NCBI RefSeq assembly: GCF_000818395.1
Contig: NZ_JWJG01000028.1
Coordinates: forward strand, 1,676,222 to 1,740,221
Length of the DNA stretch: 64,000 bases
DNA from: Noviherbaspirillum autotrophicum
GTDB lineage: Bacteria > Pseudomonadota > Gammaproteobacteria > Burkholderiales > Burkholderiaceae_D
Direction: 5' to 3'
Shown: positions 19,809-28,994 of the stretch, piece by piece
Position numbering within the stretch: position 1 is the stretch's first letter
Layout of the letters: every line of letters starts with the position of its first letter
Position numbers and translations under genes: made by a program
The notes under the pieces: model-generated
What the model saw: only the letters and a program-made list of their open reading frames with translations
What the model was told of the DNA's origin: nothing
The model's database searches: none

Positions 19809-20912
19809 TTAAATGAAACGAGCAAGGATACGCAAATCCGGCCCGATTTGCTTAACTTCGTGAAACGACAGCGACTTCCTGCCGTCAAGGCTGGCGAGCG
19901 CCGGCAAATCAAACAAGCCTTGCGCATCACCCAGCAGACTGGGCGCCAGATAGAGCAGCAATTCGTCGACGCAGCCCTCGCGGATCAGCGATCCGTTCAG
20001 CTTAAATCCAGCCTCGACATGCACCTCGTTGATCTGCCGCCTGCCGAGCTCATGCATCAGTGCGGGCAAGTCCACTTTTCCATGCGCATTTGGAAGCACA
20101 ATTATCTCAGCGCCGCGCTCGCGCAATTGCGCTTGCTTTTCGGGATCGGCGCTCGCCGCAACGACCCAGGTGCCGCCACCGTCCAGAATGCGCGCTTGCG
20201 GGCTGATCTGAAGCTGGCTGTCGATCACGATACGGCGTGGCTGGCGCGGGGTATCGACCGCCCGCACATTTAGTTGCGGATTATCCGCCAGCACTGTGCC
20301 GATACCCGTGAGCACCGCGCATGCGCGCGCGCGCCACCAGTGGCCGTCATCGCGCGCGGCATCGGAGGTAATCCATTGGCTACGGCCGTTGTGGAGTGCC
20401 GTCTTGCCGTCGAGGCTGGCGGCAGCCTTCATCCGGACCCACGGCTTGCCGCTGCGCATGCGCGACATGAATCCGATGTTCATGTCACGGGCTTCGTCTT
20501 CCAGCACGCCACAAGTCACCGCGATGCCGGCAGCCCGCAGTTTTTCCAGCCCCTGCCCCGCCACCAGCGGATTGGGATCGGCGATTGCCGCGACCACTCT
20601 GGCCACACCGGCCTTCACCAAGGCATCCGCACAGGGCGGCGTGCGCCCGTAATGGCTGCAGGGTTCCAAGGTTACATAAACTGTCGCACCGCGAACATCA
20701 GCACCGCGGCATGCGGCATCATTGAGCGCCTGCACCTCTGCATGTGCCTGTCCCGGCGGCTGGGTATGACCTTCGCCGATGACCTGCCCATCCTTGACGA
20801 TCACGCAGCCGACTCTCGGGTTCGGCGTGGTAGTAAACATGCCTTTCGATGCCCATTGCAGGGCGCGTTCGATGCCCTGCCGATCGCTGGTAATTTCCAC
20901 GGGATTTATCAT
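19809..20912 (-). CDS. ribD: bifunctional riboflavin deaminase/reductase RibD
   Basis: A 367-residue two-domain enzyme. The deaminase domain (about 1-145) shows the zinc motif HAEVQAL with PCSHYGRTPPC, and the reductase domain (about 150-367) starts at KPWVRMKAAASLDGKTA. It deaminates and then reduces the pyrimidine intermediate of riboflavin synthesis. It is first in the rib transcript. I looked for an FMN riboswitch in front of it and saw none. Confidence 0.94.
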   Translation of the reverse strand: MINPVEITSDRQGIERALQWASKGMFTTTPNPRVGCVIVKDGQVIGEGHTQPPGQAHAEVQALNDAACRGADVRGATVYVTLEPCSHYGRTPPCADALVKAGVARVVAAIADPNPLVAGQGLEKLRAAGIAVTCGVLEDEARDMNIGFMSRMRSGKPWVRMKAAASLDGKTALHNGRSQWITSDAARDDGHWWRARACAVLTGIGTVLADNPQLNVRAVDTPRQPRRIVIDSQLQISPQARILDGGGTWVVAASADPEKQAQLRERGAEIIVLPNAHGKVDLPALMHELGRRQINEVHVEAGFKLNGSLIREGCVDELLLYLAPSLLGDAQGLFDLPALASLDGRKSLSFHEVKQIGPDLRILARFI

Positions 20913-20988
20913 GTCCGGTTATTGAAGTCGCTGCCGGCTACCTGCGCAAGCTGGCCCATTCTATCGCCAAAGCCTTCCGGCGCGCGGC

Positions 20989-21537
20989 TCAACAAGTTGC
21001 GCCATCGGTATCCGGATTGCAAACACGGGGGCGTCCCAGGAAGTTCAGCTTGATCTTCCTGGTCTGTTTGCCGAGCTTGAATGTAAAGGTGCCGAATTGC
21101 GTAGCCTGGCTGCTGGCATTGGTGCGCGTGCGGCCGGAGCCGGTATAAGCCAGATATTGTACTTTTGAATCGGTAAGGCTGGCCGCAATGCTCATTCCAC
21201 GCGCAGCCGCGTCATGGGAAAAGATGATTCGCTCGGGACTGTCCGGCCTTTGGTTCCCGTTTTCATCAATGAAGACGACCCAGCCTTTTGCCCAGTCGCC
21301 AGTCGCATCCTTGGGAACAAGGTCCACCCGCGCTCCCAGGCGAATTGCCTCCGATCGGGCGAGATATATTGCGGAGAAAAAATCATTAACAGTCGTCGCG
21401 ACCCGTTGGCGCTCGACCATATCCCGGAAGTTCGGCGCGCCGAGCGAGGCAAAAATACCGATGATAGCGATCACAATCAGCAACTCTGTCAGCGAAAACC
21501 CTGCGCGCCGGCTGCCCTGCAGTATAGCGGCAGACAT
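20989..21537 (-). CDS. fimT: minor pseudopilin, GspH/FimT family (cluster 1)
   Basis: A 182-residue type IV pilin-like protein. The prepilin cleavage site G|FSLTELLIVIAIIGIFA has the conserved Glu at +5 and a hydrophobic helix. The C-terminal part, with a run of basic residues and two late cysteines, is GspH-like. It is last in a five-gene minus-strand cluster and follows the PilE-like gene by one base. The likely role is in the initiating tip complex of type IV pili. Confidence 0.82.
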   Translation of the reverse strand: MSAAILQGSRRAGFSLTELLIVIAIIGIFASLGAPNFRDMVERQRVATTVNDFFSAIYLARSEAIRLGARVDLVPKDATGDWAKGWVVFIDENGNQRPDSPERIIFSHDAAARGMSIAASLTDSKVQYLAYTGSGRTRTNASSQATQFGTFTFKLGKQTRKIKLNFLGRPRVCNPDTDGATC

Positions 21538-21538
21538 G

Positions 21539-22018
21539 CTAGTTCCAGCAATCCGTGCTGCTTGCAGTCTTGACTCCGGTGCTCGTCAAAATGAGATCAC
21601 CGCATTCCAGGTCCCTGAATTTCAAATCCACGTTGTATGTCCCCGGCATGGCCGTCAATTGCACGCAGCTTTCGATCGACTCGTCCTGGCAGGACTCCGC
21701 CTTGATTTCGTATGCGCTGCTTTTCGCGCTATTTCCGGAGAACCATTTGAATTTCCTTTCCTCTTCGTCCGTTGAGGAAGAATGAAAGCGGATATAGCTG
21801 TTGTGCCCCGAATAGAAACGTTCCTCTTGCTGCATCGCCTGCATTAACGCAGCCCGCCCTTCGGCGCGCTTGCTCTTGCGTACCGACTCGCGGTATGACG
21901 GTATGGCGATCGCCGTCAGCAGTCCCGCGATGGCAAGGGCAATCATGAGATCGGTGAGCGTGAAGCCGTGCTGCTGAACCTCAAAATCAATTGGTTGCTC
22001 ACTTTCCAGCAAGAGCAT
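21539..22018 (-). CDS. type IV pilin-like minor pilin (cluster 1), PilE type
   Basis: A 159-residue protein with the prepilin motif G|FTLTDLMIALAIAGLLTA after an unusually long 18-residue leader. The +5 position is Asp, not the near-universal Glu. The C-terminal half has cysteines able to form the D-region disulfide. I chose the ATG at 22018 because AAGGAG lies 8 bases ahead; it overlaps the end of the PilX-like gene by 20 bases. Confidence 0.78.
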   Translation of the reverse strand: MLLLESEQPIDFEVQQHGFTLTDLMIALAIAGLLTAIAIPSYRESVRKSKRAEGRAALMQAMQQEERFYSGHNSYIRFHSSSTDEEERKFKWFSGNSAKSSAYEIKAESCQDESIESCVQLTAMPGTYNVDLKFRDLECGDLILTSTGVKTASSTDCWN

Positions 22019-22706
22019 CGTGTAACTCCTTCCAGTTAGGGATTTCTCGCCAGCTGAAACGGCCAACTGGCATCGCATGTTCTTCGCTGTTCGTACCGGC
22101 TTTCCGATAAAGCGCCTGTAACATCACCTGGGTAGTATGTGCAGCACCGAAACCGATTGCGGTAATGCGGTAGTAATAAATTGCCTTCGCTCCACCGCCG
22201 CTACTGTCAGGCATGAGTTCAATGATGTACCTCGGCACGTGCGATGGAAGCGGACCGGCTCCGTTCGGAAGTGTGCGCCCGGTGAAATGACCGTAAGGCA
22301 CCGACTTCGTCCCCGTCAGGGCACTTGCGAAATCCATTAGTTGCCAAGTCGGTCGGCTAACTTCCCCGGACAGGCACAAGCCGAGGTAGAGCGCCGTCTG
22401 GCCGTTATTGCAATCCAACGCAAATCCCTCGTTCCGATCCGGTTCAAACAGGTAGCTGCGCGGCGAGGTTTCAATATCCAGTTCGGCATCGGTCAGCGCC
22501 GCCTCCGCAGCCAGCAGAGCAATCTCCCGGTCGCGCTCGTTGCGCGACGCCTTTTCATCCTGCAAAGAGATCCGCGCCGCCGAAAGCCCCACCATTGCCA
22601 GAAGTGCCAGCATCAGTAGCGTCACGATAAGCGTGGCTCCGGATTCGACATTCCGACGGTAGAAAGCGCAAAGCGGACCGAGCTTGGAGCGATGTGCGAG
22701 CCTCAT
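21999..22706 (-). CDS. pilX: PilX-like minor pilin assembly protein (cluster 1)
   Basis: A 235-residue protein with an N-terminal hydrophobic segment ESGATLIVTLLMLALLAMVG lacking Glu+5, as in PilX/GspK-like proteins, followed by RNERDREIALLAAEAALTDAE. The position between pilW and the PilE-like gene, and the ATGA overlap with pilW, support the call. Confidence 0.8.
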   Translation of the reverse strand: MRLAHRSKLGPLCAFYRRNVESGATLIVTLLMLALLAMVGLSAARISLQDEKASRNERDREIALLAAEAALTDAELDIETSPRSYLFEPDRNEGFALDCNNGQTALYLGLCLSGEVSRPTWQLMDFASALTGTKSVPYGHFTGRTLPNGAGPLPSHVPRYIIELMPDSSGGGAKAIYYYRITAIGFGAAHTTQVMLQALYRKAGTNSEEHAMPVGRFSWREIPNWKELHDALAGK

Positions 22707-23713
22707 CGCGAGCCCTCCGCTAACGGCGGCGGTTGGCGCAGATGGATCGTCGTCGCAAAGATTCGGCGCACCCGGCCACGCTGCAACGTTGGCATCTCTG
22801 CATCGCGAATGCGCACGCCCTTGTCGCTGTCCGCAAATGCATTCGCGTAATCCTTGCCAAACAAATCATGCTCAGCACTCATACGTTCTACGCCGGCCAG
22901 ATGCGCGCCATGGATAAGCATCGCGATCCTTACAGCCACGACCTTCTTCCAGTTTGTTTTGCGCCCCCTGTCCCGCGCTCGCGCTGCCGCGTCGACGCCT
23001 TCAAGGACGAGGGTGCCATCCAGCGCATCGATCGCCGATGCCGTCATAAACTGGTTCGGCAAGCCGTCCGCGTCGGTATCGAGCCCGTACAGCACCTGGA
23101 ACGATTCGACGCCGCGCACGATTGCCTGGGACGACCAGCCGCTTGCTCCCTGATACTTACAGTACAGCTCCGGCTCGCCGGTAGCATCTTCCACCACATA
23201 AAAAATGCTCCATCCACGGCTGTCGTCCGCCAGCGCGTCGACTGCCCCGGCAACACCAAAACCCGCACAATTAATCATCGACCCATCGGCCGCACCGCCA
23301 GCGCCGGAGCCGAAAAATCGCACGGCAAGCACATCACTGCCGTTCACCGACTTCCTGACCGGTAAGTCGATACCTTGCGTACTGCTTTTCAAGCTGCGTG
23401 CATCCAACCCGGCAATCATTCCCCCGATGAGATCCGTACTGAGCTGCGCATTGCTCATCCCGCTCCAGGGAAAATAAGCGGACTGCCGCACCGCCCGCGA
23501 AACCGTTTCGATTGCAAAGCGTCCGCTCGCCTGTATCTGCGCTTCGTCGTCTTGCATCAGATAGCCGGATTTGGTCGACATAAGAAGAACCGTCGCCGCC
23601 ATCACGACAAACAAGCCGATCGTCATCGAAATCATCAGCTCAATCAGCGTTACCCCTGACTGGCCACATGCGCCGAGCAAGCCGGCGCCAGCATCCCTGA
23701 CACGTCCCTTCAT
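22703..23713 (-). CDS. pilW: PilW-like minor pilin assembly protein (cluster 1)
   Basis: A 336-residue protein with prepilin site G|VTLIELMISMTIGLFVVMAA at about residues 20-40 and a long globular domain rich in Gly and Ser. The segment MLIHGAHLAGVE near residue 270 and the genomic order fit PilW. It starts six bases after pilV and overlaps pilX by four bases. Confidence 0.83.
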   Translation of the reverse strand: MKGRVRDAGAGLLGACGQSGVTLIELMISMTIGLFVVMAATVLLMSTKSGYLMQDDEAQIQASGRFAIETVSRAVRQSAYFPWSGMSNAQLSTDLIGGMIAGLDARSLKSSTQGIDLPVRKSVNGSDVLAVRFFGSGAGGAADGSMINCAGFGVAGAVDALADDSRGWSIFYVVEDATGEPELYCKYQGASGWSSQAIVRGVESFQVLYGLDTDADGLPNQFMTASAIDALDGTLVLEGVDAAARARDRGRKTNWKKVVAVRIAMLIHGAHLAGVERMSAEHDLFGKDYANAFADSDKGVRIRDAEMPTLQRGRVRRIFATTIHLRQPPPLAEGSR

Positions 23714-23719
23714 GACGGT

Positions 23720-24289
23720 TCAATATGCTACGGCCAGCGCGACGGATGGCGCGGAGATCCCGTTGGCATCCCGCTGCTGACTTCCGTCTGGATTTTTTGC
23801 CTGCCAACCCAGCTTGATGACAATCGGTGCTTTGCCGCCCACTCCGCCATTACAGTTCCAGTTCAATGCATTCAGGACTCCACTCCACGGATTAGCATCA
23901 CGGCATACAACGACGCGCCCACCCGGCAAAGCCGCTTTGACACGCATTTTCCATTCATACATTTCAAATTCAGCCAATTCCTGTGGATTGCATTCATTGC
24001 TGTAGCAAAGCTTTGCCGGCTTTTGTGGATCGCCATCGACCGCTGCTTGGTAGTCGAATCCGCTATAGGGATCAGCCCCGCTGGTTTGCAGAAGGCGCCC
24101 ATGCCCAGCCCGCACTGCGCCCGCCATTTCTGCGGCAAGCTGGTGCGCGAAAGTGTGAAATGCCGACTGTTGCGCGGTTCGCATCGCCGTCAACTGCATA
24201 CCGGCAGCCCCCAGAACACCCACCCCGAGAACCACGATGGACACCAACACTTCAACCAGGGAAAAACCGCTTTTCGTCCATCCATTCAT
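23720..24289 (-). CDS. pilV: PilV-like type IV pilus modification protein (cluster 1)
   Basis: A 189-residue protein with prepilin motif G|FSLVEVLVSIVVLGVGVLGA and the following QLTAMRTAQQSAFHTFAHQLA helix typical of PilV. It is first in the cluster and lies 68 bases after the nrdR stop on the same strand. The upstream bases are very AT-rich. Confidence 0.82.
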   Translation of the reverse strand: MNGWTKSGFSLVEVLVSIVVLGVGVLGAAGMQLTAMRTAQQSAFHTFAHQLAAEMAGAVRAGHGRLLQTSGADPYSGFDYQAAVDGDPQKPAKLCYSNECNPQELAEFEMYEWKMRVKAALPGGRVVVCRDANPWSGVLNALNWNCNGGVGGKAPIVIKLGWQAKNPDGSQQRDANGISAPSVALAVAY

Positions 24290-24357
24290 GTTTATATTTA
24301 TTATTAATTTGACAACATTTTTGACGCAAAAACTCCATCCTCCCGGAATATGCCGAA

Positions 24358-24828
24358 TTACTTGGAGGGGTTTTTTCGTTCTCGCCCAACCTCGGCGATT
24401 ACATCCTGGAATTCCGCAACGTCTTCAAAACTCTTGTAGACGGACGCAAAGCGAATGTAGGCAATCTTGTCGAGACGTTTAAGCTCTCGCATGACCAATT
24501 CACCGACATGACCCGAAAGCACTTCTCGAGCACCGCTCGACAGCAGCTTTTCTTCGATATGGTGGATGGCCGCATCCACCGCTTCGGCAGACACCGGGCG
24601 CTTGCGTAATGCAAGCATCATGCTGCCGCGCAGCTTGGCTGGGTCATATTCCGTGCGGCTGCCATTTTTCTTGACGATGACGGGCATCGATAATTCGATG
24701 CGCTCATAGGTAGTAAAGCGTTTGTCGCAATGCGCGCAACGGCGCCGACGCCTGATGGTATCCCCCTCTTCCGACACGCGCGTGTCGATGACCTGGGTGT
24801 CGTCATGATGACAGAAGGGGCATTTCAT
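24358..24828 (-). CDS. nrdR: transcriptional repressor NrdR
   Basis: A 156-residue ATP/dATP-sensing repressor of ribonucleotide reductase genes. The zinc ribbon MKCPFC...[11 protein letters not shown] is at residues 1-34 and an ATP-cone domain spans about 49-139 ([30 protein letters not shown]). The ATG at 24828 matches the family start; a TTG nine bases earlier is less likely. It follows glyA on the same strand, a common proteobacterial pairing. Confidence 0.94.
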   Translation of the reverse strand: MKCPFCHHDDTQVIDTRVSEEGDTIRRRRRCAHCDKRFTTYERIELSMPVIVKKNGSRTEYDPAKLRGSMMLALRKRPVSAEAVDAAIHHIEEKLLSSGAREVLSGHVGELVMRELKRLDKIAYIRFASVYKSFEDVAEFQDVIAEVGRERKNPSK

Positions 24829-25022
24829 AGTGGTCAACCATTCGTTTCAGGCTCTGCAGCAAGTTATCAATCAGTTAATTCTGTTGCACGCATGCAGAGC
24901 CATCAATCACATATATTTGGTATATGGCATTGTTTCGAGAGGGAACATGCTGCCTCGTTGATTATCCGCAAACGCATATTGCTTCTGCGTCGAGCAACAA
25001 AGCAGCACTATCCATTCCCGTC

Positions 25023-26270
25023 TTAACGCGCGTATACCGGGAACGCGTCGGTCAATTTCTTGACTTCCGCCTTCACGCGCTCGATGGTCGCAGCGTCGTG
25101 CGGGTTGTCCAGCACGTCGGCGATCAGGTTGCCGACCTTGGTTGCTTCCGCTTCCTTGAAGCCGCGGGTGGTCATCGCCGGGCTGCCGAGACGGATGCCG
25201 GACGTCACAAACGGTTTTTCCGGGTCGTTCGGGATCGCATTTTTGTTGCAAGTCATATGCGCGGAGCCAAGGATCGCCTCGGCTTCCTTGCCGGTGATTT
25301 TCTTGGCGCGCAAATCGACCAGCATCACGTGCGATTCGGTGCGGCCGGAGACGATGCGCAAGCCGCGCGCGATCAGCGCCTTGGCAAGTGCGTCGGCATT
25401 CTTCACTACCTGCTGCTGGTAAGCCTTGAATTCCGGTGACAGAGCTTCCTTGAAGGCGACAGCCTTACCGGCGATCACGTGCATCAGCGGACCGCCCTGG
25501 ATACCCGGGAAAATCGCGGAGTTGATGGCCTTTTCATGCTCAGCCTTCATCAGGATCACGCCACCACGCGGGCCGCGCAGCGACTTGTGGGTGGTCGAGG
25601 TGACGAAATCGGCGAACGGTACCGGGTTTGGATAAACGCCAGCGGCGATCAAGCCGGCGTAGTGCGCCATGTCGACCATGAAGTAGGCCCCGACCTCTTT
25701 CGCGATCTTGGAAAAACGCTCGAAATCGATGCGCAATGCATAAGCGGAGGCGCCAGCGATGATCAGCTTCGGCTTCTTTTCGCGCGCGAGCTTTTCCATC
25801 GCGTCGTAATCGATTTCTTCCTTGTCGTTCAAGCCATAGGAAACGACGTTGAACCACTTGCCGGACATATTCAGCGCCATCCCATGAGTCAGGTGGCCGC
25901 CTTCTGCCAGTGACATGCCCATGATGGTGTCGCCCGGCTTCAGCATCGCAAAGAACACGCCCTGATTGGCCTGCGATCCGGAGTTCGGCTGCACGTTGGC
26001 CGCTTCCGCACCGAACAATTCCTTCAGGCGGTTAATCGCCAGCGTCTCGGCCACGTCGACGAATTCGCAACCGCCGTAATAGCGCTTGCCCGGATAGCCT
26101 TCCGCATACTTGTTGGTCAGTTGCGAGCCTTGCGCCTCCATCACGGCTGGCGAGGTGTAATTCTCGGATGCGATCAGCTCGATATGGTCTTGCTGGCGCT
26201 GATTTTCCTGTTGAATGGCGGACCAAAGTTCCGGATCGACTTTGGCGATGGTGTGGTCTTTTGCGAACAT
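25023..26270 (-). CDS. glyA: serine hydroxymethyltransferase
   Basis: A PLP enzyme of 415 residues converting serine and tetrahydrofolate to glycine and 5,10-methylene-tetrahydrofolate. Motifs are [20 protein letters not shown] near the start and [15 protein letters not shown] with the PLP lysine. The frame is open further upstream, but the family start is the ATG at 26270. The leader carries a ZTP riboswitch, so expression should rise when one-carbon folate runs short and ZTP accumulates. Confidence 0.97.
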   Translation of the reverse strand: MFAKDHTIAKVDPELWSAIQQENQRQQDHIELIASENYTSPAVMEAQGSQLTNKYAEGYPGKRYYGGCEFVDVAETLAINRLKELFGAEAANVQPNSGSQANQGVFFAMLKPGDTIMGMSLAEGGHLTHGMALNMSGKWFNVVSYGLNDKEEIDYDAMEKLAREKKPKLIIAGASAYALRIDFERFSKIAKEVGAYFMVDMAHYAGLIAAGVYPNPVPFADFVTSTTHKSLRGPRGGVILMKAEHEKAINSAIFPGIQGGPLMHVIAGKAVAFKEALSPEFKAYQQQVVKNADALAKALIARGLRIVSGRTESHVMLVDLRAKKITGKEAEAILGSAHMTCNKNAIPNDPEKPFVTSGIRLGSPAMTTRGFKEAEATKVGNLIADVLDNPHDAATIERVKAEVKKLTDAFPVYAR

Positions 26271-26342
26271 GAAAAACTCCAATCGATTTAAGTATGCAAA
26301 GCGGGTTTGCCGAAATCGAATGAGGGCCGATGGAAGAAGACA

Positions 26343-26376
26343 GGCAGCCTCAGTCGTACATTCCATTTGGGCTGCC
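26343..26376 (-). promoter_or_regulatory. possible expression-platform hairpin of the ZTP riboswitch
   Basis: GGCAGCC at the 3' edge of the aptamer (26370-26376 on the minus strand) is complementary to GGCTGCC at 26343-26349, followed by a pyrimidine-rich TGTCTTCTTCC. Forming this hairpin would disrupt the conserved 3' part of the aptamer, which is how a ligand-controlled terminator could work. The T tract is imperfect, so this is a guess. Confidence 0.35.
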
Positions 26377-26470
26377 CAGGCGAACGGCGAAAGACATCTC
26401 ACGTTCCCCGGTGGATCTCCACCTTGTCGCCGGAGCTGCAAGCCCCTGCTTTTTCGCCAGTTACGTGAGA
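26371..26470 (-). ncRNA. ZTP (pfl motif) riboswitch upstream of glyA
   Basis: On the minus strand, TCTCACGT (26463-26470) pairs perfectly over eight bases with ACGTGAGA (26397-26404). The 5' side continues AACTGGCG, the 3' arm is preceded by CCACCGGGGA, and downstream comes CGCCTGGGCAGC. These are the invariant parts of the pfl/ZTP aptamer, which senses ZTP/ZMP as an alarm for low 10-formyl-tetrahydrofolate. glyA is one of the classical targets. It ends about 100 bases before the glyA ATG. Confidence 0.88.
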
Positions 26471-26611
26471 CGAAATGGTACCAAATTGTAAGGTAGGTGC
26501 TTGATTTGAGCAAGAATGGTAGAAAATTCCGCACCGTTTCTTCGGGAGCAGCAGGGACCACCTTTGGGCTACAATTTCGCAATTCGTTGCATACCACCAA
26601 TGGGAGATTGC

Positions 26612-27358
26612 ATGATCGTTCTGGTTACGGGCGCCACATCCGGCTTTGGCGCGGAAATGGCCCGCAAATTTGCGCAAAACGGACACAAAGTGATTGCTGC
26701 CGGCCGTCGCAAGGAACGATTGGATGAACTGGCCGCCGAACTTGGCGCCAATATATTGCCAGTCGTAATGGATGTCCAGGACAAGACATCAATCCAAAAT
26801 GCTCTTGCCAGTCTGCCCGCTGCGTGGCAGGAAATCGATGTCCTGATCAACAATGCAGGACTGGCTCTGGGCATCGAACCTGCGCACAAAGCGTCGCTCG
26901 ATGATTGGGAAACGATGATCTCAACCAATTGCACGGGGCTCGTCACAATCACTCGCGCCCTGCTGCCCGCCATGGTGGCGCGGGGACGCGGCACTGTGAT
27001 CAATATCGGCTCCGTGGCGGGCACCTACCCTTATCCGGGCGGGAATGTGTATGGCGCGACCAAGGCTTTTGTCGACCAGTTCACACTGAACCTGCGCGCC
27101 GATCTCGTGGGCACTGGCGTACGGGCCACCAATATTGCGCCCGGCTTGTGTGGCGGCACCGAATTCTCGAACGTACGCCTGAAGGATGACGCCGCTGCTG
27201 CCAAAGTCTATGAAGGCACAGTACCGCTGACAGCCGCCGACATAGCGGAAACCGCCTACTGGATTGCGACGTTGCCGCCGCATGTGAATGTCAATTACAT
27301 CGAATTGATGCCATCCTGCCAAGGTTTTTCCCCCTTTGCGATCAAGCGGAGCATCTAG
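26612..27358 (+). CDS. ydfG: YdfG-like short-chain dehydrogenase (3-hydroxy acid / malonic semialdehyde reductase type)
   Basis: A 248-residue Rossmann oxidoreductase. TGATSGFG binds NADP, NNAG follows, and the catalytic triad is S-YGATK ([12 protein letters not shown]). The C-terminal segment [11 protein letters not shown] is typical of YdfG, which reduces small 3-oxo acids. The start is ATG 26612 with GGGAG ahead. It is divergent from glyA and stops nine bases before ybgC, so it is probably first in the Tol-Pal transcript. Confidence 0.87.
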   Translation: MIVLVTGATSGFGAEMARKFAQNGHKVIAAGRRKERLDELAAELGANILPVVMDVQDKTSIQNALASLPAAWQEIDVLINNAGLALGIEPAHKASLDDWETMISTNCTGLVTITRALLPAMVARGRGTVINIGSVAGTYPYPGGNVYGATKAFVDQFTLNLRADLVGTGVRATNIAPGLCGGTEFSNVRLKDDAAAAKVYEGTVPLTAADIAETAYWIATLPPHVNVNYIELMPSCQGFSPFAIKRSI

Positions 27359-27367
27359 GCAGCCGAT

Positions 27368-27799
27368 ATGCAATCCGATTTCACCTGGACCGTACGCGTC
27401 TATTACGAAGACACCGATACGGGCGGCATTGTCTTTTATGCAAATTATCTGAAATTTTTCGAGCGTGCCCGTACCGAATGGCTGCGTGCGGCGGGCATCG
27501 GGCAGCAAGCATTGTCGGAGTCGCACCATGCAATGTTCGTCGTCAAGAGCACAGCCGTCGATTATCATGCTCCAGCGAAACTAGATGATGAACTGAAACT
27601 CACCGTCGTTGTCGAACGGCTCGGACGTGCCTCAATGCAATTTATTCAGGAGGCTTGGCGCGTTGGCGGCGAGCAGCCGCAATTACTCACCAGCGGGCGC
27701 ATCAAGGTCGGCTGCGTGAGTACCGAAACTTTCCGGCCCTGCCCGATACCGGACGAGGCGCTTGAACGCATAAAAGGCACCGGATCGATTTCCAGTTAG
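27368..27799 (+). CDS. ybgC: acyl-CoA thioesterase YbgC of the Tol-Pal system
   Basis: A cytosolic hot-dog thioesterase of 143 residues. The motif YYEDTDTGGIVFYANYLKFF holds the catalytic Asp. It is the first gene of the classical ybgC-tolQRAB-pal-cpoB cluster. In E. coli YbgC is linked to phospholipid metabolism. Confidence 0.93.
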   Translation: MQSDFTWTVRVYYEDTDTGGIVFYANYLKFFERARTEWLRAAGIGQQALSESHHAMFVVKSTAVDYHAPAKLDDELKLTVVVERLGRASMQFIQEAWRVGGEQPQLLTSGRIKVGCVSTETFRPCPIPDEALERIKGTGSISS

Positions 27800-27805
27800 G
27801 GAGCG

Positions 27806-27838
27806 CAGCCCGGTTGTTGCCACGGGCCGCTTTTTATA
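27806..27838 (+). terminator. weak hairpin with T tract between ybgC and tolQ
   Basis: GCCCG and CGGGC flank the ten-base loop GTTGTTGCCA, followed by CGCTTTTT. The stem is only about five to seven pairs. It may attenuate read-through from ybgC; a TATAAT (27835-27840) right after it could serve as the -10 element of a tolQ promoter. Confidence 0.3.
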
Positions 27839-27864
27839 ATTACAAATCAGAGTTGAACGTTTCA

Positions 27865-28554
27865 ATGACCGTCACCCAAGATCTCTCCTTCCTTTCCCTA
27901 ATTACCAATGCATCACTGCTGGTGCAGCTCGTCATGGCACTGCTGCTGCTGGTGTCCGTGATGAGCTGGTCATATATCTTCCGCAAGATGTTCGCTATTA
28001 AAAGCGCGCGCAGCCAGACCGAGGAATTCGAACGCGCGTTCTGGTCAGGCGGCAATCTCGGCGCCCTGTATGAGGAGGCCGGCTCCAATCGCCGCCGTAC
28101 CGGCGCCCTGGAACGCATCTTCGAGTCCGGCATGGGCGAGTTCAACAAGGCCCGCGCAGCCTTCGGCAGCAAGAGCATGGTCGACGCCGGCGGTGTCATC
28201 GACGGCGCGCGGCGCGCCATGCGGGCAGCCTACCAGCGCGAGATGGATGCGCTGGAATCGCACCTGGCCTTCCTGGCATCTGTCGGCTCGGTTTCCCCGT
28301 ATGTCGGCCTGTTCGGCACGGTATGGGGCATCATGAATGCTTTCCGCGGCCTGGCTAACGTGCAGCAGGCAACGCTGGCGGCAGTCGCGCCCGGCATCGC
28401 CGAAGCGCTGATCGCTACTGCCATCGGCTTGTTCGCGGCGATTCCCGCCGTCGTCGCCTATAACCGCTATTCGCACGATATCGACCGGCTGGCGATTCGC
28501 TTCGAGAGCTTCATCGAAGAATTCTCCAACATCTTGCAACGGCAGGTCCGCTAA
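27865..28554 (+). CDS. tolQ: Tol-Pal proton-channel subunit TolQ
   Basis: A 229-residue inner-membrane protein of the MotA/TolQ/ExbB family with three helices (about 15-40, 130-155, 170-195). The helix region IAEALIATAIGLFAAIPAVVAYN is diagnostic. With TolR it turns the proton gradient into motion of TolA during cell constriction. I start at ATG 27865 because the longer frame runs through the ybgC spacer. Confidence 0.95.
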   Translation: MTVTQDLSFLSLITNASLLVQLVMALLLLVSVMSWSYIFRKMFAIKSARSQTEEFERAFWSGGNLGALYEEAGSNRRRTGALERIFESGMGEFNKARAAFGSKSMVDAGGVIDGARRAMRAAYQREMDALESHLAFLASVGSVSPYVGLFGTVWGIMNAFRGLANVQQATLAAVAPGIAEALIATAIGLFAAIPAVVAYNRYSHDIDRLAIRFESFIEEFSNILQRQVR

Positions 28555-28994
28555 TGGCAGGCTTCAGTTCCATGCGCGGAGGGCGCGGCCGCAAGCTCAA
28601 GTCCGAAATCAACGTCGTGCCGTATATCGACGTGATGCTGGTGCTGCTGATTATTTTCATGGTTGCCACACCGGTGTCGAATCCGGGCGTGGTCAACCTG
28701 CCGACTGCGGCCAAATCAGCGCTGCCGCCGACCGAATACATCCAGATCGCGCTCAAGCCCGACACCACCGCCACCATCGGCATCACTGGCGGCAAGGACA
28801 GCCGCCAGCAGGCCGAATCTGTGCCCGGACGCAGCGCACTGATGCAAAAGCTGCGCACGATGCACGAGGCCAATCCTGAACTGCCTGTGATGATCGCAGG
28901 GGACAAGGACATCAAGTACGACGACGTCATCCAGGTGATTTCGGAAGCGAAAAAGCTCGGCGTCAACCGCGTGGGGCTGGCAACCAAGCAATGA
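28554..28994 (+). CDS. tolR: Tol-Pal subunit TolR
   Basis: A 146-residue ExbD/TolR protein: a short cytosolic start, one membrane helix containing the proton-carrying aspartate (VVPYIDVMLVLLIIFMVATP), and a periplasmic domain. Its ATG shares one base with the tolQ stop (TAATG), so translation is probably coupled. Confidence 0.95.
   Translation: MAGFSSMRGGRGRKLKSEINVVPYIDVMLVLLIIFMVATPVSNPGVVNLPTAAKSALPPTEYIQIALKPDTTATIGITGGKDSRQQAESVPGRSALMQKLRTMHEANPELPVMIAGDKDIKYDDVIQVISEAKKLGVNRVGLATKQ

Noticed and set aside
20913-20988. FMN riboswitch expected before ribD
   Set aside because: None of the conserved FMN-aptamer segments is present in the short gap or in the other gaps of the rib cluster.
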